The notes beneath the pieces are model-generated. The model did no database searches and was not told the origin of the DNA. It worked only from the letters and a program-made list of their open reading frames with translations. A program made the translations under genes and the position numbers. 64,000 bases of DNA from Polynucleobacter sp. AP-Elch-400A-B2 (lineage in GTDB: Bacteria > Pseudomonadota > Gammaproteobacteria > Burkholderiales > Burkholderiaceae), in NCBI RefSeq assembly GCF_018688355.1, contig NZ_CP061317.1, forward strand, positions 416,370-480,369. The letters run 5' to 3'. Positions 42,046 through 50,522 of this stretch are shown piece after piece (within the stretch, counting starts at the first letter, position 1; each line of letters opens with the position of its first letter).

Positions 42046-42948
42046 ATGTATACCAATGGCACAATCAAAATTCTAGTGACCAACCAAAAGGGTGGTGTTG
42101 GTAAGAGCACGATTGCCGTTAACCTAGCAGCTTATCTTGCGATACAAGAAAACATCAAAGTGTCCTTGATTGACATGGATCCTCAAGCATCTTCTTCTCG
42201 CTGGGCTAAGAAAGCACCGGATATCGGTGTCCAAGTCCATTGCCTTGACGTCAATTATGAAAGTAGTGGTGCGGCTCTTCTCAGTGCTCGCTCGGGTGTT
42301 CGCAAGTATTCATCCGGAGTTGAGGTCTGCATTTGTGATCTCACTTGGACGCCGGCCATGTCTGAACAATTTATCTTAGATTTTGATATGGTTTTAGTGC
42401 CTAGCTCAAACTCTAAATTTGAAATGGCAAGTACTGAAATTTTCATTCTGAAATATGCGCAACAGTGTATGTCTCGTCTGGCAGTCAACAAACAGTTTAT
42501 TTTGGTGGTTCCTAGTAAAGTGGATGAGGGGTACTCTTCCCATGCAACATTTACCAACTTAGAATTTCTCATGAATTGCCACATTACTCCACCTGTCTAT
42601 CGAACACCAGCAATTGACAGTTATGTGTATGAGGATTTTTTATGTGTCTGTCCTGATCAAAAAATTGCAGAGAATTTTTCTATTTTTGGAAAATATATTT
42701 CTAAAAAAATCATGGAACGGAACATTGTTAGAAAATCAATTTCGATTAGTGGCAACTCTTTAAATCGTGCGATCGTGAAAAAAGTGAGCGTCCTAGATGA
42801 TTATCGTGAAAGAGCACGTGGCCTCAATTTTTACGGCGGCATTGCAAACACTTTACCTGTGCCGGAGCTAAAAAATGAAGGCTCAACAGAACAGCGCTTG
42901 AAAAAGGGAGGCTTGGTGCCCTCTTTCTTGAGAAGGGGTGATAATTAA
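42046..42948 (+). CDS. ParA/MinD-family ATPase next to bactofilins
   Basis: 300 aa. Deviant Walker A KGGVGKST with the signature Lys15 and catalytic Lys20, switch I region LIDMDPQASSSRWA, switch II CDLTWTPAMSEQF. The C-terminal 80 residues (KKIMERNIVRKSISISGN onward) are not typical ParA and are basic. Such ATPases position chromosomes, carboxysomes or flagella, and in Myxococcus a ParA-system works with bactofilins. No ParB or centromere-like repeat is seen. Cytoplasmic. Confidence 0.88.
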   Translation: MYTNGTIKILVTNQKGGVGKSTIAVNLAAYLAIQENIKVSLIDMDPQASSSRWAKKAPDIGVQVHCLDVNYESSGAALLSARSGVRKYSSGVEVCICDLTWTPAMSEQFILDFDMVLVPSSNSKFEMASTEIFILKYAQQCMSRLAVNKQFILVVPSKVDEGYSSHATFTNLEFLMNCHITPPVYRTPAIDSYVYEDFLCVCPDQKIAENFSIFGKYISKKIMERNIVRKSISISGNSLNRAIVKKVSVLDDYRERARGLNFYGGIANTLPVPELKNEGSTEQRLKKGGLVPSFLRRGDN

Positions 42949-42951
42949 CTC

Positions 42952-43293
42952 ATGACAAGCACGAAAGATCCGTACAGAAACGACGTATTTGAAGATGAGC
43001 ATGGACATCGAGTTGCCGTGAAGCGACTCTATACTCCCAATGAGTTGGGCGTGAGCTATGTTGAGTATAAAAATTACGATGACTCTGCTTTGCGTTTTAT
43101 GCCTAAAGAACAGTTTATGGAAGTCTTTCACTGGGTAGATAACTTTGGCACAACCGATACTTTTGTAAGACCGGAAGAGCTTGTAGAAGTTCCAAAACAG
43201 GCTCCCAAGGAGCCTGATCCCCCAGCTAGCCCAAAGGAAGAGTCTGACCAACATCAAGCAGCGGATACCACTACTCCTAAACGTATTTCCTAG
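42952..43293 (+). CDS. Hypothetical protein linked to the ParA ATPase
   Basis: 113 aa, starting 3 nt after the ATPase gene, hence co-translated. The first 80 residues look folded (DEHGHRVAVKRLYTPNELG, VSYVEYKNYDDSALRFMPKEQFMEVFHW); the rest is a Pro/Glu/Lys-rich disordered tail. No family recognised; an adaptor for the ATPase or the bactofilins is an inference from position. Confidence 0.75.
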   Translation: MTSTKDPYRNDVFEDEHGHRVAVKRLYTPNELGVSYVEYKNYDDSALRFMPKEQFMEVFHWVDNFGTTDTFVRPEELVEVPKQAPKEPDPPASPKEESDQHQAADTTTPKRIS

Positions 43294-43435
43294 CTTTCCG
43301 TTAGATCTCTCGGTATGGAAATAATGGCACTGGTTTGATCCTACGGCGAGTCGCCAAATAGATTAATTGGTAGTAACATTTTTGGAGTTCTTGAGTTCAA
43401 TATGTGCTCTCCCTAGATTTTATTAAGGAATTTAA

Positions 43436-44617
43436 GTGTCCGACAATCTGACATATTCTCGCTATTTTCAAATTGCATTGAAGGTGACTGCAGTTTTGTG
43501 CGGTCTGACTTTGTTATTCGCTGCAGTCCAAAGTCAAGTTATTAGACTGGATATTGAGGGATTGCAGCAATTTATTCTGAGTCAAATACACAATCCAGTG
43601 CAATTCAAATTACTGGTAGGTCTAGCTTTTTTAGTTGCGGGGTTTTTTTTTCCGATGCCCCAAAAAAGTGGTGCGAGATACTCTGGCTCCAAAGACTTGC
43701 AACATGATGCCTATAAGTTGTATTTGGTTACTAAATACAATCTAGAGAGAAATGCGGTTTTAAATCAATTGGTCTGCCGCAATAAAGTCTTTGCAAGTTT
43801 GGAGGAGGCTTTATCTTATGCACATTCGCTAGAGTGTCCATCACAGCATCCTAGCCATAAAGCCCCTTCCCTGGATTCCTTGAAGGATAGTTTCTCTGAA
43901 ATTACTTCTGAATCAGCAAAAGTTGCTCACACCCCATTACCTGAGAATACTTCACTCAGAGTCGGGCAAGAATCTAGAAATTCATTGCCCATCACCATGA
44001 TCATCGGCTCCCTACTGTATTTAATTGTTCTAGGGGGCATGTTTTACGCACTTTCTCAAAATATAGTTGGTCCTGAGATTGTCGAGGCCCCTAAGGCCTT
44101 AGAAATTCAGGGGCCTGTAGAGACTAGTTCTAGTAATCCAAACGCTAGTACAGAACCATCTGGTAGTGATGCAGCTCAAGCTGAGCTTAATGCTCAAACT
44201 GTGGCCATCAATGAGCGCTGGCTCGGGGTATGGGTGTCAGAAGGCAGCACTCAAAAGCTGTCGATTACTCCTGCCGCAATGAAGTATGGCAACGATGAGT
44301 TTGTGTGGCTTGGAGCTCGGCCCAAGGGCGTTGTAAAGTGTTGTCCAGCCTTTTATGAGGGGTCAACCAATAAAGCTGAATTATTGATAAGAGTGCAAGC
44401 TCAGCAAGCTTTACTTGAAACCCCTACAAATGATTTTCAGAAGATTGTGGCTCTGGTGAATAACCTTGGCCAAGGTAATTTTAAAAAGATTGTATTGGCC
44501 GATCCATTCCTGCGAAAATATTTCTTTATCTATGATCAGAATTATGTCTATCGTGTGAGTAGAGACGTAGGCGATAAGTCAGCATTCATCTTTGAGCAAT
44601 TTAAGAGGCAAGAGTGA
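43436..44617 (+). CDS. Hypothetical membrane protein in the bactofilin-ParA cluster
   Basis: 393 aa; GTG start with AAGGAA 7 nt upstream. Two N-terminal membrane helices (VTAVLCGLTLLFAAVQ; LLVGLAFLVAGFFFPM), a cytoplasmic stretch, a third helix (ITMIIGSLLYLIVLGGMFYA) and a C-terminal domain after a Ser/Pro/Ala linker (ERWLGVWVSEGSTQKLSITPAAMKY, KRQE end). I cannot name a family. The gene overlaps the next one. Confidence 0.75.
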   Translation: MSDNLTYSRYFQIALKVTAVLCGLTLLFAAVQSQVIRLDIEGLQQFILSQIHNPVQFKLLVGLAFLVAGFFFPMPQKSGARYSGSKDLQHDAYKLYLVTKYNLERNAVLNQLVCRNKVFASLEEALSYAHSLECPSQHPSHKAPSLDSLKDSFSEITSESAKVAHTPLPENTSLRVGQESRNSLPITMIIGSLLYLIVLGGMFYALSQNIVGPEIVEAPKALEIQGPVETSSSNPNASTEPSGSDAAQAELNAQTVAINERWLGVWVSEGSTQKLSITPAAMKYGNDEFVWLGARPKGVVKCCPAFYEGSTNKAELLIRVQAQQALLETPTNDFQKIVALVNNLGQGNFKKIVLADPFLRKYFFIYDQNYVYRVSRDVGDKSAFIFEQFKRQE

Positions 44618-45162
44618 GTGATATTGATAATCCAGCATCAAAAAAAGAAGGCAAGCTTCATCCAATAGAGCATTTACGATTACTTCGCGAGACCACTCCT
44701 CTACAAAAAGTCATTAATGAAATAGCTGGTCGCCAATGCATCTTTTTTTATAATACTTCTTGGGTATTTGATTTTTCTTTAAATAACTCAGATCAGCCAT
44801 GGTCGGTCACCAAACAAGTTTATTTCCGCAACTCTCGCAGACATAAATGTTTAGCCTTTGCCTTACCCTATTTAGTTATACAAATGAAGTTTTTAGATGA
44901 GCCTAAATATTTGCGTGCAGTCGTGACCTATGGCGAAGATGTTGCCACGATGATTGGTTTTATGAGTCAGTTTGTTAAGCAGGAAAAGGGTACAAAGGTA
45001 TGGGCGGAAAAACCAGCCTTTGATTGGGAGCCTTGGAATATCTCCGCTTTGTTTAATCATCTTTTGGATGCTGATGGACGCTTTAATGAAATTGAATTTT
45101 ATCGCTATACCGATGCCTTTCATGTGAAATTAAAAGGTGGCTGGGAAATGATTAATGTCTAA
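44614..45162 (+). CDS. Hypothetical protein, coupled to the membrane protein
   Basis: 182 aa; GTG start inside the stop of the preceding gene (GTGA). Mixed alpha/beta composition with many aromatic residues (FFYNTSWVFDFSLNN, WAEKPAFDWEPWNISALFNHLLDADGRFNEIEFYRY). No signal peptide or membrane helix. Function unknown; translational coupling suggests a complex with the upstream membrane protein. Confidence 0.72.
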   Translation: MSDIDNPASKKEGKLHPIEHLRLLRETTPLQKVINEIAGRQCIFFYNTSWVFDFSLNNSDQPWSVTKQVYFRNSRRHKCLAFALPYLVIQMKFLDEPKYLRAVVTYGEDVATMIGFMSQFVKQEKGTKVWAEKPAFDWEPWNISALFNHLLDADGRFNEIEFYRYTDAFHVKLKGGWEMINV

Positions 45163-45552
45163 GACATAGACCCATAGCCCCGTCATTTTGATTTCAGTCT
45201 ATATGTAGACAATTTGGGTATAAGCAAGCCTCTCCGCACTACTTTTATTTATATTGAAATACCCAGAACGATAAAATTCTATATTTATCAACAAGTTCTA
45301 ATACTTACCTTATATATTTTTTTAAACCTTTCGATAGGTTAATGAAGTTATTCATTTATCTACCTAAAGAGTATTGCGGGGATGGCAATTATTTTCATTT
45401 TCATTAATAAAATATATATAAATCAATTACTTATGAAAAAATTTCATTAGGCGAGAAAATCACTTTGACTTGCGCAAATCACTTTATTTTGCTTGCGAGA
45501 GCGTCTAGGATGGTACTAAGAAGTGGACGCTTTTTTATTAGGAGATAGGGTC
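45163..45552. other. AT-rich spacer
   Basis: 390 bp without a gene. It contains the direct repeat AAATCACTTT (twice, near 45459 and 45477) and, just before the next gene, AGCGTC...GACGCT arms with a T6 run (about 45500-45537), a possible weak terminator or leader hairpin. No regulator site recognised. Confidence 0.5.
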
Positions 45553-45738
45553 ATGAATCAGTTCCAAGCGAAGAGTGATTTATCAGCGGTCTCAGCAACA
45601 TTTATTAAATTAGAAATCGATGACTTGGTGAGGGATCGCTTGCTTTGGCAGGAGCAGCTTGCAAGATCATTCAAGCCCACAGAAATCTTGCCCAATGTGA
45701 TTCATCCTCTTCAGGCTGATATTGTCAAGATATCTTAA
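45553..45738 (+). CDS. Small hypothetical protein (61 aa)
   Basis: ATG 45553 has AGGAG 8 nt upstream, so the in-frame GTG at 45523, which lies in the hairpin/T-run, is rejected. Sequence begins MNQFQAKSDLSAVSATFIKL and is helical, cytoplasmic and Asp/Leu-rich. No family. Confidence 0.6.
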   Translation: MNQFQAKSDLSAVSATFIKLEIDDLVRDRLLWQEQLARSFKPTEILPNVIHPLQADIVKIS

Positions 45739-45752
45739 GCTGGGAAAAGCCC

Positions 45753-45959
45753 ATGAGGACATATATTGGCCCAGTTATCTTTGCCTTATTAGTGATGATA
45801 GTTGGCCTCTACTTTTTTATTGATGAGGCTAAGCCAACATCAGGGCCTCATAAAGCTGAAGATGTTGCGATAGACTCTGACGCCAAAAAACATTTTTCCT
45901 TGATCGCTGAAAAATATGCTTCTGAGGCTTCTGAAACCTCTGGAGTTTCAAAGAACTAA
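45753..45959 (+). CDS. Small membrane protein (68 aa)
   Basis: One membrane helix at residues 6-23 (GPVIFALLVMIVGLYFFI) and a polar, Ser/Glu/Lys-rich tail. It starts 14 nt after the previous small gene, so the two are probably co-transcribed. No family. Confidence 0.6.
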   Translation: MRTYIGPVIFALLVMIVGLYFFIDEAKPTSGPHKAEDVAIDSDAKKHFSLIAEKYASEASETSGVSKN

Positions 45960-45968
45960 GTCCATATC

Positions 45969-46005
45969 AAGGTGTCGTACCTTGAGGTTTTTATGAGCCT
46001 CAAGG
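45969..46005 (+). terminator. Alternative hairpins after the small membrane protein gene
   Basis: CCTTGAGG (45980-45987) pairs with CCTCAAGG (45998-46005). The same left arm overlaps ACCTT (45979-45983), which can pair with AAGGT (45969-45973) instead. The T-rich loop and lack of a following T-run make termination uncertain. Confidence 0.4.
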
Positions 46006-46152
46006 CTATATTTACTAAATGCCGAGCCTACGCAGATACAAATGAGTTGGGTTATCAGGCGTCTATCTGACCCAGACCTCACCATTTCTCAATATTGAGC
46101 ATCTAAGGCGTAGTAAGCTATGCTCTTATTGATATCAAATAAAGCGAAATTT

Positions 46153-46710
46153 ATGACTGAATTGGATTGGGATCATTGGATTTCTAGGCAATATGTTTAT
46201 ACATGGCAAGCAGCTGCTTTAGTGTTCGGAATAAATCCCCGTCAAATTAAATTTCCAAGAAGGGATTCTGCGGGAGAGCTGCATTTTGAGCGGGATAATT
46301 TCGAAGACCTCTATTCTGACTTTAAGCTTAAGCTGGATCTGCTAATCGAGCATGCCTGGATGCAAAATTTTTCCGCTCAGAATATGCGGGTAGACTTAAA
46401 ACGTTTTTTGTATTGGGCTCACAATGTTGTCAAGTGGGATATGCCACAAAAGCTATTGTCCTTTGCTAAAGAAATTAATCTTCAAGAGTTAGATGAGGGT
46501 GCAGAAGATAAGGCGAGCATTTTGTTGGATGAGCGCGCTTCCCTGCAATTAATTTGGGCTTTAAGAACCATGCTTAAGGATCATCAGTTTGGCAAAACCG
46601 ATCGGGAGCTTATTTATTATTTGGCAAAACAATATCCAGATCAATCGGCCTTCAAGCGCCTCGCCTTAGAAATGAGATTCGCTGAGGCACAGGTAGCTTC
46701 CGAGAGTTAG
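46153..46710 (+). CDS. Hypothetical protein (185 aa)
   Basis: I take ATG 46153 (MTELDWDHWISRQYVYTWQ) as the start; an in-frame ATG at 46120 adds a short hydrophobic stretch lacking support. The sequence is helical, Trp- and Leu-rich, charged (KLKLDLLIEHAWMQNFSAQN; ERASLQLIWALRTMLKDHQFGK). Cytoplasmic. No family recognised. Confidence 0.65.
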   Translation: MTELDWDHWISRQYVYTWQAAALVFGINPRQIKFPRRDSAGELHFERDNFEDLYSDFKLKLDLLIEHAWMQNFSAQNMRVDLKRFLYWAHNVVKWDMPQKLLSFAKEINLQELDEGAEDKASILLDERASLQLIWALRTMLKDHQFGKTDRELIYYLAKQYPDQSAFKRLALEMRFAEAQVASES

Positions 46711-46718
46711 ATGACTGG

Positions 46719-46743
46719 GCTCAGGCCTGATTTAGACCTGAGC
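46719..46743. terminator. Hairpin between convergent genes
   Basis: GCTCAGG (46719-46725) pairs with CCTGAGC (46737-46743) between the plus-strand hypothetical gene and minus-strand ahpF. Short stem and no T-run, so weak support. Confidence 0.35.
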
Positions 46744-46754
46744 GAGTCTGCCGC

Positions 46755-48299
46755 CTATGAGCGAATTAAATAATCAAATGCTGAAAGTGATGCCTTCGCC
46801 CCTTCGCCCATGGCGATGATAATTTGCTTGTAGGGTACAGTGGTGCAGTCTCCCGCTGCAAATACACCGGGCATCGAAGTTTCACCTTTTTGATCTATGA
46901 TCACTTCTCCCCGGGGGGATAAATCAATCATCCCTTTGAGCCAATCCGTATTAGGTAGCAAGCCGATCTGCACAAAGATTCCTTCAAGGGCAATGTCATG
47001 CATTTGATTGTTAGCGCGATCTTCATATCTCAAGGTAGTTACCTTACCATCGGCACCCAACACTTCTTTACTTAAGGCGTTAGTGATTACCGTAACATTG
47101 GACATGCTATACATTTTTTTCTGTAGTATGGCATCGGCACGCAATTGAGTATCAAACTCAATTAAGGTGACATGACTCACAAGGCCCGCCAAATCAATTG
47201 CAGCTTCAACACCCGAGTTTCCACCACCAATCACTGCGACACGTTTACCTTTATATAAAGGGCCGTCACAGTGAGGGCAGTAGGCTACACCCTTGCCGCG
47301 GTACTCTTGCTCGCCAGGCACATTCATTTCGCGCCAGCGTGCACCCGTGCTCAGGATGACTGTTTTGCTCTTCAGCACGGCACCATTTTCTAAGGTGATC
47401 GCAATCTCATCGCCAGTCTTACTTAGGCTCTTGGCGGTTTGTAGATTCATCACATCTACCTCATACTCTTTGACGTGCTGCTCAAGAGCTGTGACTAGTT
47501 TCGGGCCTTCAGTTTCTTTCACGGAGATGAAGTTTTCAATGCCTACTGTATCTGCCACCTGTCCACCAAAGCGTTGAGCTACAACACCGGTCCTGATTCC
47601 TTTGCGGGCAGAATAAATTGCAGCCGAAGCACCTGCTGGACCGCCACCAATAATCAGAGAGTCGTAGGCAGGTTTAGCACTTAATTTCTCAGCATCACGT
47701 GCTGAGGTCTTGGTATCTAATTTCGCAGCAATTTCTTCAACGCTCATACGACCTTGACCAAAGACTTGGCCATTCAGAATGACTGTAGGCACAGCCATGA
47801 TTTGGTATTGATCCACTAAACCCTGGAAGAGGGCGCCATCAATCATTTCATGTTCGATATTTGGATTCAGTGCCGCCATGAGGTTTAGGGCTTGTACTAC
47901 ATCCGGGCAGTTATGGCATGACAAAGAAATGAAGGTCTGAAAGCGTTTTTTACCTTCTAAGCCTTTGATGCTTTCAATCACATCTTGCTCAACCTTTGGT
48001 GGATAACCGCTAGCTTGCAAAATAGCCAAAATAAAAGAGGTCATCTCATGACCCATTGGGAGACCAGAGAATGCGATACGAGCCACTTCATCTGCCTTGC
48101 CTACAGTAAAGCTAGGAATGTTTTTACTACTACCTGAAGTCTTTACAGTGATCTTGGTAGATTGCTCTGCAACTTCATTCAATAGCTCGAGCATCTGCGC
48201 TGATTGGGTACCCTCATCTAATGTAGCCTCTAAAACAATCGGGCTTTCTATTTTTTCAAAATAGGCTTTGAGCTGGGTTTTGATATTAGTGTCTAACAT
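46755..48299 (-). CDS. ahpF: Alkyl hydroperoxide reductase subunit F (AhpF)
   Basis: NADH-dependent FAD flavoprotein that reduces AhpC. 514 aa: an N-terminal double thioredoxin-fold domain with the redox pair CHNC (about residue 125), then a thioredoxin-reductase-like part with FAD motif GGGPAGASAAIYSARKG, active pair CPHCDG (about residue 340), NAD motif VIGGGNSGVEAAIDLAG and C-terminal GVFAAGDCTTVPYKQI. The CxxC is CPHC where E. coli has CPHC too. Downstream of ahpC on the same strand. Confidence 0.96.
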   Translation of the reverse strand: MLDTNIKTQLKAYFEKIESPIVLEATLDEGTQSAQMLELLNEVAEQSTKITVKTSGSSKNIPSFTVGKADEVARIAFSGLPMGHEMTSFILAILQASGYPPKVEQDVIESIKGLEGKKRFQTFISLSCHNCPDVVQALNLMAALNPNIEHEMIDGALFQGLVDQYQIMAVPTVILNGQVFGQGRMSVEEIAAKLDTKTSARDAEKLSAKPAYDSLIIGGGPAGASAAIYSARKGIRTGVVAQRFGGQVADTVGIENFISVKETEGPKLVTALEQHVKEYEVDVMNLQTAKSLSKTGDEIAITLENGAVLKSKTVILSTGARWREMNVPGEQEYRGKGVAYCPHCDGPLYKGKRVAVIGGGNSGVEAAIDLAGLVSHVTLIEFDTQLRADAILQKKMYSMSNVTVITNALSKEVLGADGKVTTLRYEDRANNQMHDIALEGIFVQIGLLPNTDWLKGMIDLSPRGEVIIDQKGETSMPGVFAAGDCTTVPYKQIIIAMGEGAKASLSAFDYLIRS

Positions 48300-48327
48300 G
48301 CTGTATTCCTTAGTGTTGAATCTTGAT

Positions 48328-48391
48328 GAGTCTATTGGGCAGGGCTACTCTTACTCATCCTGTCCAATAGACTCTCCGAAGAGAGTCTATT
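48328..48391 (-). promoter_or_regulatory. Three-arm RNA structure between ahpC and ahpF
   Basis: Read on the minus strand, arm 1 (48391-48381) can pair with arm 2 (48376-48366), an 11-bp perfect stem with a 4-nt loop. Arm 2 (48374-48359) can instead pair with arm 3 (48343-48328), a 16-bp stem with one G:U pair. The two hairpins exclude each other, as in attenuators. No T-run follows either, so an mRNA-stability or partial-termination role is more likely than a classic terminator. Confidence 0.65.
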
Positions 48392-48418
48392 AATTGCTAA
48401 TTGCTACTAAATGGATCC

Positions 48419-48982
48419 TTAGATCTTGCCTACGAGGTCCAAAGATGGAGTCAATGTTGCTGCGCCTTCTTTCCACTTGGCTGGGCATACTTCGCCTGGG
48501 TGAGCAGCTGTGTACTGAGCAGCCTTAAGCTTGCGCAATGTCTCAGAGATATCGCGAGCGATTTCATTTGAGTGAATCTCAGCTGTTTTGATAACGCCTT
48601 CTGGATTGATGATGAATGTGCCGCGCAATGCGAGACCTTCTTCTTCGATATGCACACCAAAACCACGTGTCAATGTATGTGTTGGATCGCCAACCAATGG
48701 GAACTTCGCCTTACCTACTGCAGGTGAAGTCTCATGCCATACTTTATGTGAGAAATGGGTATCAGTAGTAATGATGTATACCTCAGCACCCATCTTCTGG
48801 AATTCAGCATAGTTATCAGCCGCATCTTCAATTTCTGTTGGGCAGTTGAATGTGAATGCTGCTGGCATGAAAATCAATACTGACCATTTGCCTTTCAAAG
48901 TTTCATCGGAAACGGTTACGAACTTACCATTATGGAAGGCTTGGGTTTTGAATGGCGGAACTGTTGTGTTAATTAATGACAT
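48419..48982 (-). CDS. ahpC: Alkyl hydroperoxide reductase subunit C (AhpC, peroxiredoxin)
   Basis: Typical 2-Cys peroxiredoxin that reduces H2O2, organic peroxides and peroxynitrite. 187 aa, same length as E. coli AhpC. Peroxidatic Cys47 in PAAFTFNCPTE (PxxxTxxC kept) and resolving Cys166 in GEVCPAKW. It is the first gene of the ahpC-ahpF pair, which allows AhpC excess. A good ribosome site (AGGAG in the leader) precedes the ATG. Confidence 0.97.
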   Translation of the reverse strand: MSLINTTVPPFKTQAFHNGKFVTVSDETLKGKWSVLIFMPAAFTFNCPTEIEDAADNYAEFQKMGAEVYIITTDTHFSHKVWHETSPAVGKAKFPLVGDPTHTLTRGFGVHIEEEGLALRGTFIINPEGVIKTAEIHSNEIARDISETLRKLKAAQYTAAHPGEVCPAKWKEGAATLTPSLDLVGKI

Positions 48983-49077
48983 GGTTTCTCCTGTTAAAAA
49001 TGAGTTAGTTGATTTACAACTGAGACCATTCTAGAGGCTAATTATTTATTTGCATAATGAATTATTTATATATTAAT

Positions 49078-49094
49078 GATCTATTTAATAGATC
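49078..49094. promoter_or_regulatory. Palindrome upstream of ahpC
   Basis: GATCTATTTAATAGATC is symmetric about its central base and lies in the 215-bp divergent spacer between ahpC and the GST gene at 49198. It contains CTAT and ATAG half-sites but in the order opposite to an OxyR site, so the binding protein, if any, is unknown. Confidence 0.4.
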
Positions 49095-49197
49095 AGCATA
49101 TGGGGCCTGTCTTTGGCCTTAACAGGAGCCTTGTTATCCAATCTTTGCTTCAAGTCTTCATCTGACCATGAATAAATCCCCGTTATAAACTGGTAGC

Positions 49198-49806
49198 ATG
49201 ATGCCAATTTTGTACTCCTACCGAAGATGTCCATATGCCATGCGAGCGCGTATGGCGCTGAAATATGCGGGCATTGAGATTGAGCATAGGGAGATTGAGC
49301 TAAAAAATAAGCCGAAATCCATGCTACTCGCTTCGCCCAAGGGAACCGTTCCGGTTTTATGCATTAATGGATTCGTTCTAGATCAAAGCTTGGATATCAT
49401 GCGTTGGGCGCTACAGCAGTCCGATCCAGATGGCTGGGGAGAGGTTGACCAATCGAGCTCTCAATATTGGATCAAAAAAAACGATGGCCCATTTAAGGTT
49501 TTACTAGATCAATATAAATACCCTAACCGATTTCCAGACCTTGAGCATGAGAGTGTTTTAAATAGCGCAATAGCTCTCATGATTGAGCCCATGGACGATG
49601 CTCTTCAATGGAGTCCCTATTTATTGGGTAACAAAATATCTTGGGTAGATATAGCTATTTTTCCATTTGTTAGACAGTTTGCTGCAGTTAATGCTCGGCG
49701 ATTTGAGAGTTTGCCATTTGCTGCGCTCCAGGAATGGCTCAATCAGCATCTGAGGTCTGAGTTGTTTGGTATGGTAATGAGTAAGCATCCCGTATGGATT
49801 GATTGA
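49198..49806 (+). CDS. Glutathione S-transferase-like protein
   Basis: 202 aa. N-terminal thioredoxin-fold with YSYRRCPYAMRARMALKYAGI and the cis-Pro/SLDIMRWAL pair (KGTVPVLCINGF, DQSLDIMRWAL), then an all-helical C-terminal domain. The CPYA motif resembles glutaredoxin-like/omega-class GSTs with an active Cys rather than Tyr/Ser. Divergent from ahpC, which suggests a role in thiol or peroxide defence, but substrate is unknown. Confidence 0.85.
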   Translation: MMPILYSYRRCPYAMRARMALKYAGIEIEHREIELKNKPKSMLLASPKGTVPVLCINGFVLDQSLDIMRWALQQSDPDGWGEVDQSSSQYWIKKNDGPFKVLLDQYKYPNRFPDLEHESVLNSAIALMIEPMDDALQWSPYLLGNKISWVDIAIFPFVRQFAAVNARRFESLPFAALQEWLNQHLRSELFGMVMSKHPVWID

Positions 49807-49874
49807 AGCAATAGCGGTGATAGCGCTTTGGAAACGAGGAAACTCTAATCAGATGTGCATTGTGATAATTAGAC

Positions 49875-50522
49875 TTAATTAGGCGCACCTGCTTGTTTGA
49901 GTGGATGAGCGCTAGAGAAACTGTCTAGCTTCATGCAGTTTTCAAAGATGCCACTCAGAATGGGGGCCACACTCATATCAACACCAAATAGTTTGGCGCC
50001 AATGACGTGAGATGCTAGGGCAATATCAGCTATCGTTGGCTCATTACCAAATGAGTAAGTTTTAGACTTCCCCAGCTTCTTCAGCGTATTTTCGATAGCC
50101 TCATTACCTTCAGAAAACCAATGTTGAGCCCATTTAGTTTGATGAGATTCATCTAAATCCCATTCTTTATTTAGAAAGTTTCTGACTCGCGGGATGATGA
50201 GGGGATGCGTATCTGCAATGGCTATTAAAGCTAGCGCCCTAACCTCTGCTTTGTCGATGGGAATGCTTGGCATCAGTTTTGGATTAGGCCAAATATCTTC
50301 GATGTATTCAAGAATCGCTAACGATTGACCAATCTCATGGCCATCATGCTTAAGCAGTGGCACCACATGCTGTGGATTGATTAAGCTGTAGGCTTCTCCA
50401 AATTGTTCACCACTTGCTAAGTTGACCGATATCTCTTCAAAGGGAACCCCCTTTAGTGATAGCGCAACCCTAACTCGATAGGCGGCTAGGGATCGCCAGT
50501 ATCCGTAAAGAGTAACTTTCAT
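49875..50522 (-). CDS. Glutathione S-transferase / maleylacetoacetate isomerase-like protein
   Basis: 215 aa. LYGYWRSLAAYRVRVALSLKG is the zeta-class (MaiA) start, where the common SS is SL here; then NPQHVVPLLKHDGHEIGQSLAILEYIEDIWP. The zeta-class Ser-Cys active-site pair is not complete, so isomerase activity is uncertain. It overlaps the hydrolase stop by 1 nt at 50522 and is the last gene of the minus-strand catabolic operon. Confidence 0.8.
   Translation of the reverse strand: MKVTLYGYWRSLAAYRVRVALSLKGVPFEEISVNLASGEQFGEAYSLINPQHVVPLLKHDGHEIGQSLAILEYIEDIWPNPKLMPSIPIDKAEVRALALIAIADTHPLIIPRVRNFLNKEWDLDESHQTKWAQHWFSEGNEAIENTLKKLGKSKTYSFGNEPTIADIALASHVIGAKLFGVDMSVAPILSGIFENCMKLDSFSSAHPLKQAGAPN

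Noticed and set aside
42046..42948. Plasmid-type partition locus (parA with parB/parS)
   Set aside because: No ParB-like gene and no iterated centromere sequence nearby; the bactofilin context gives a better explanation.
45523..45552. Earlier GTG start for the 61-aa protein
   Set aside because: The extra residues are encoded by the hairpin and T-run; the ATG at 45553 has a proper ribosome site.
49078..49094. OxyR site upstream of ahpC
   Set aside because: The half-sites are in the order CTAT...ATAG, the reverse of the OxyR ATAG-N7-CTAT pattern, so I list only an unassigned palindrome.
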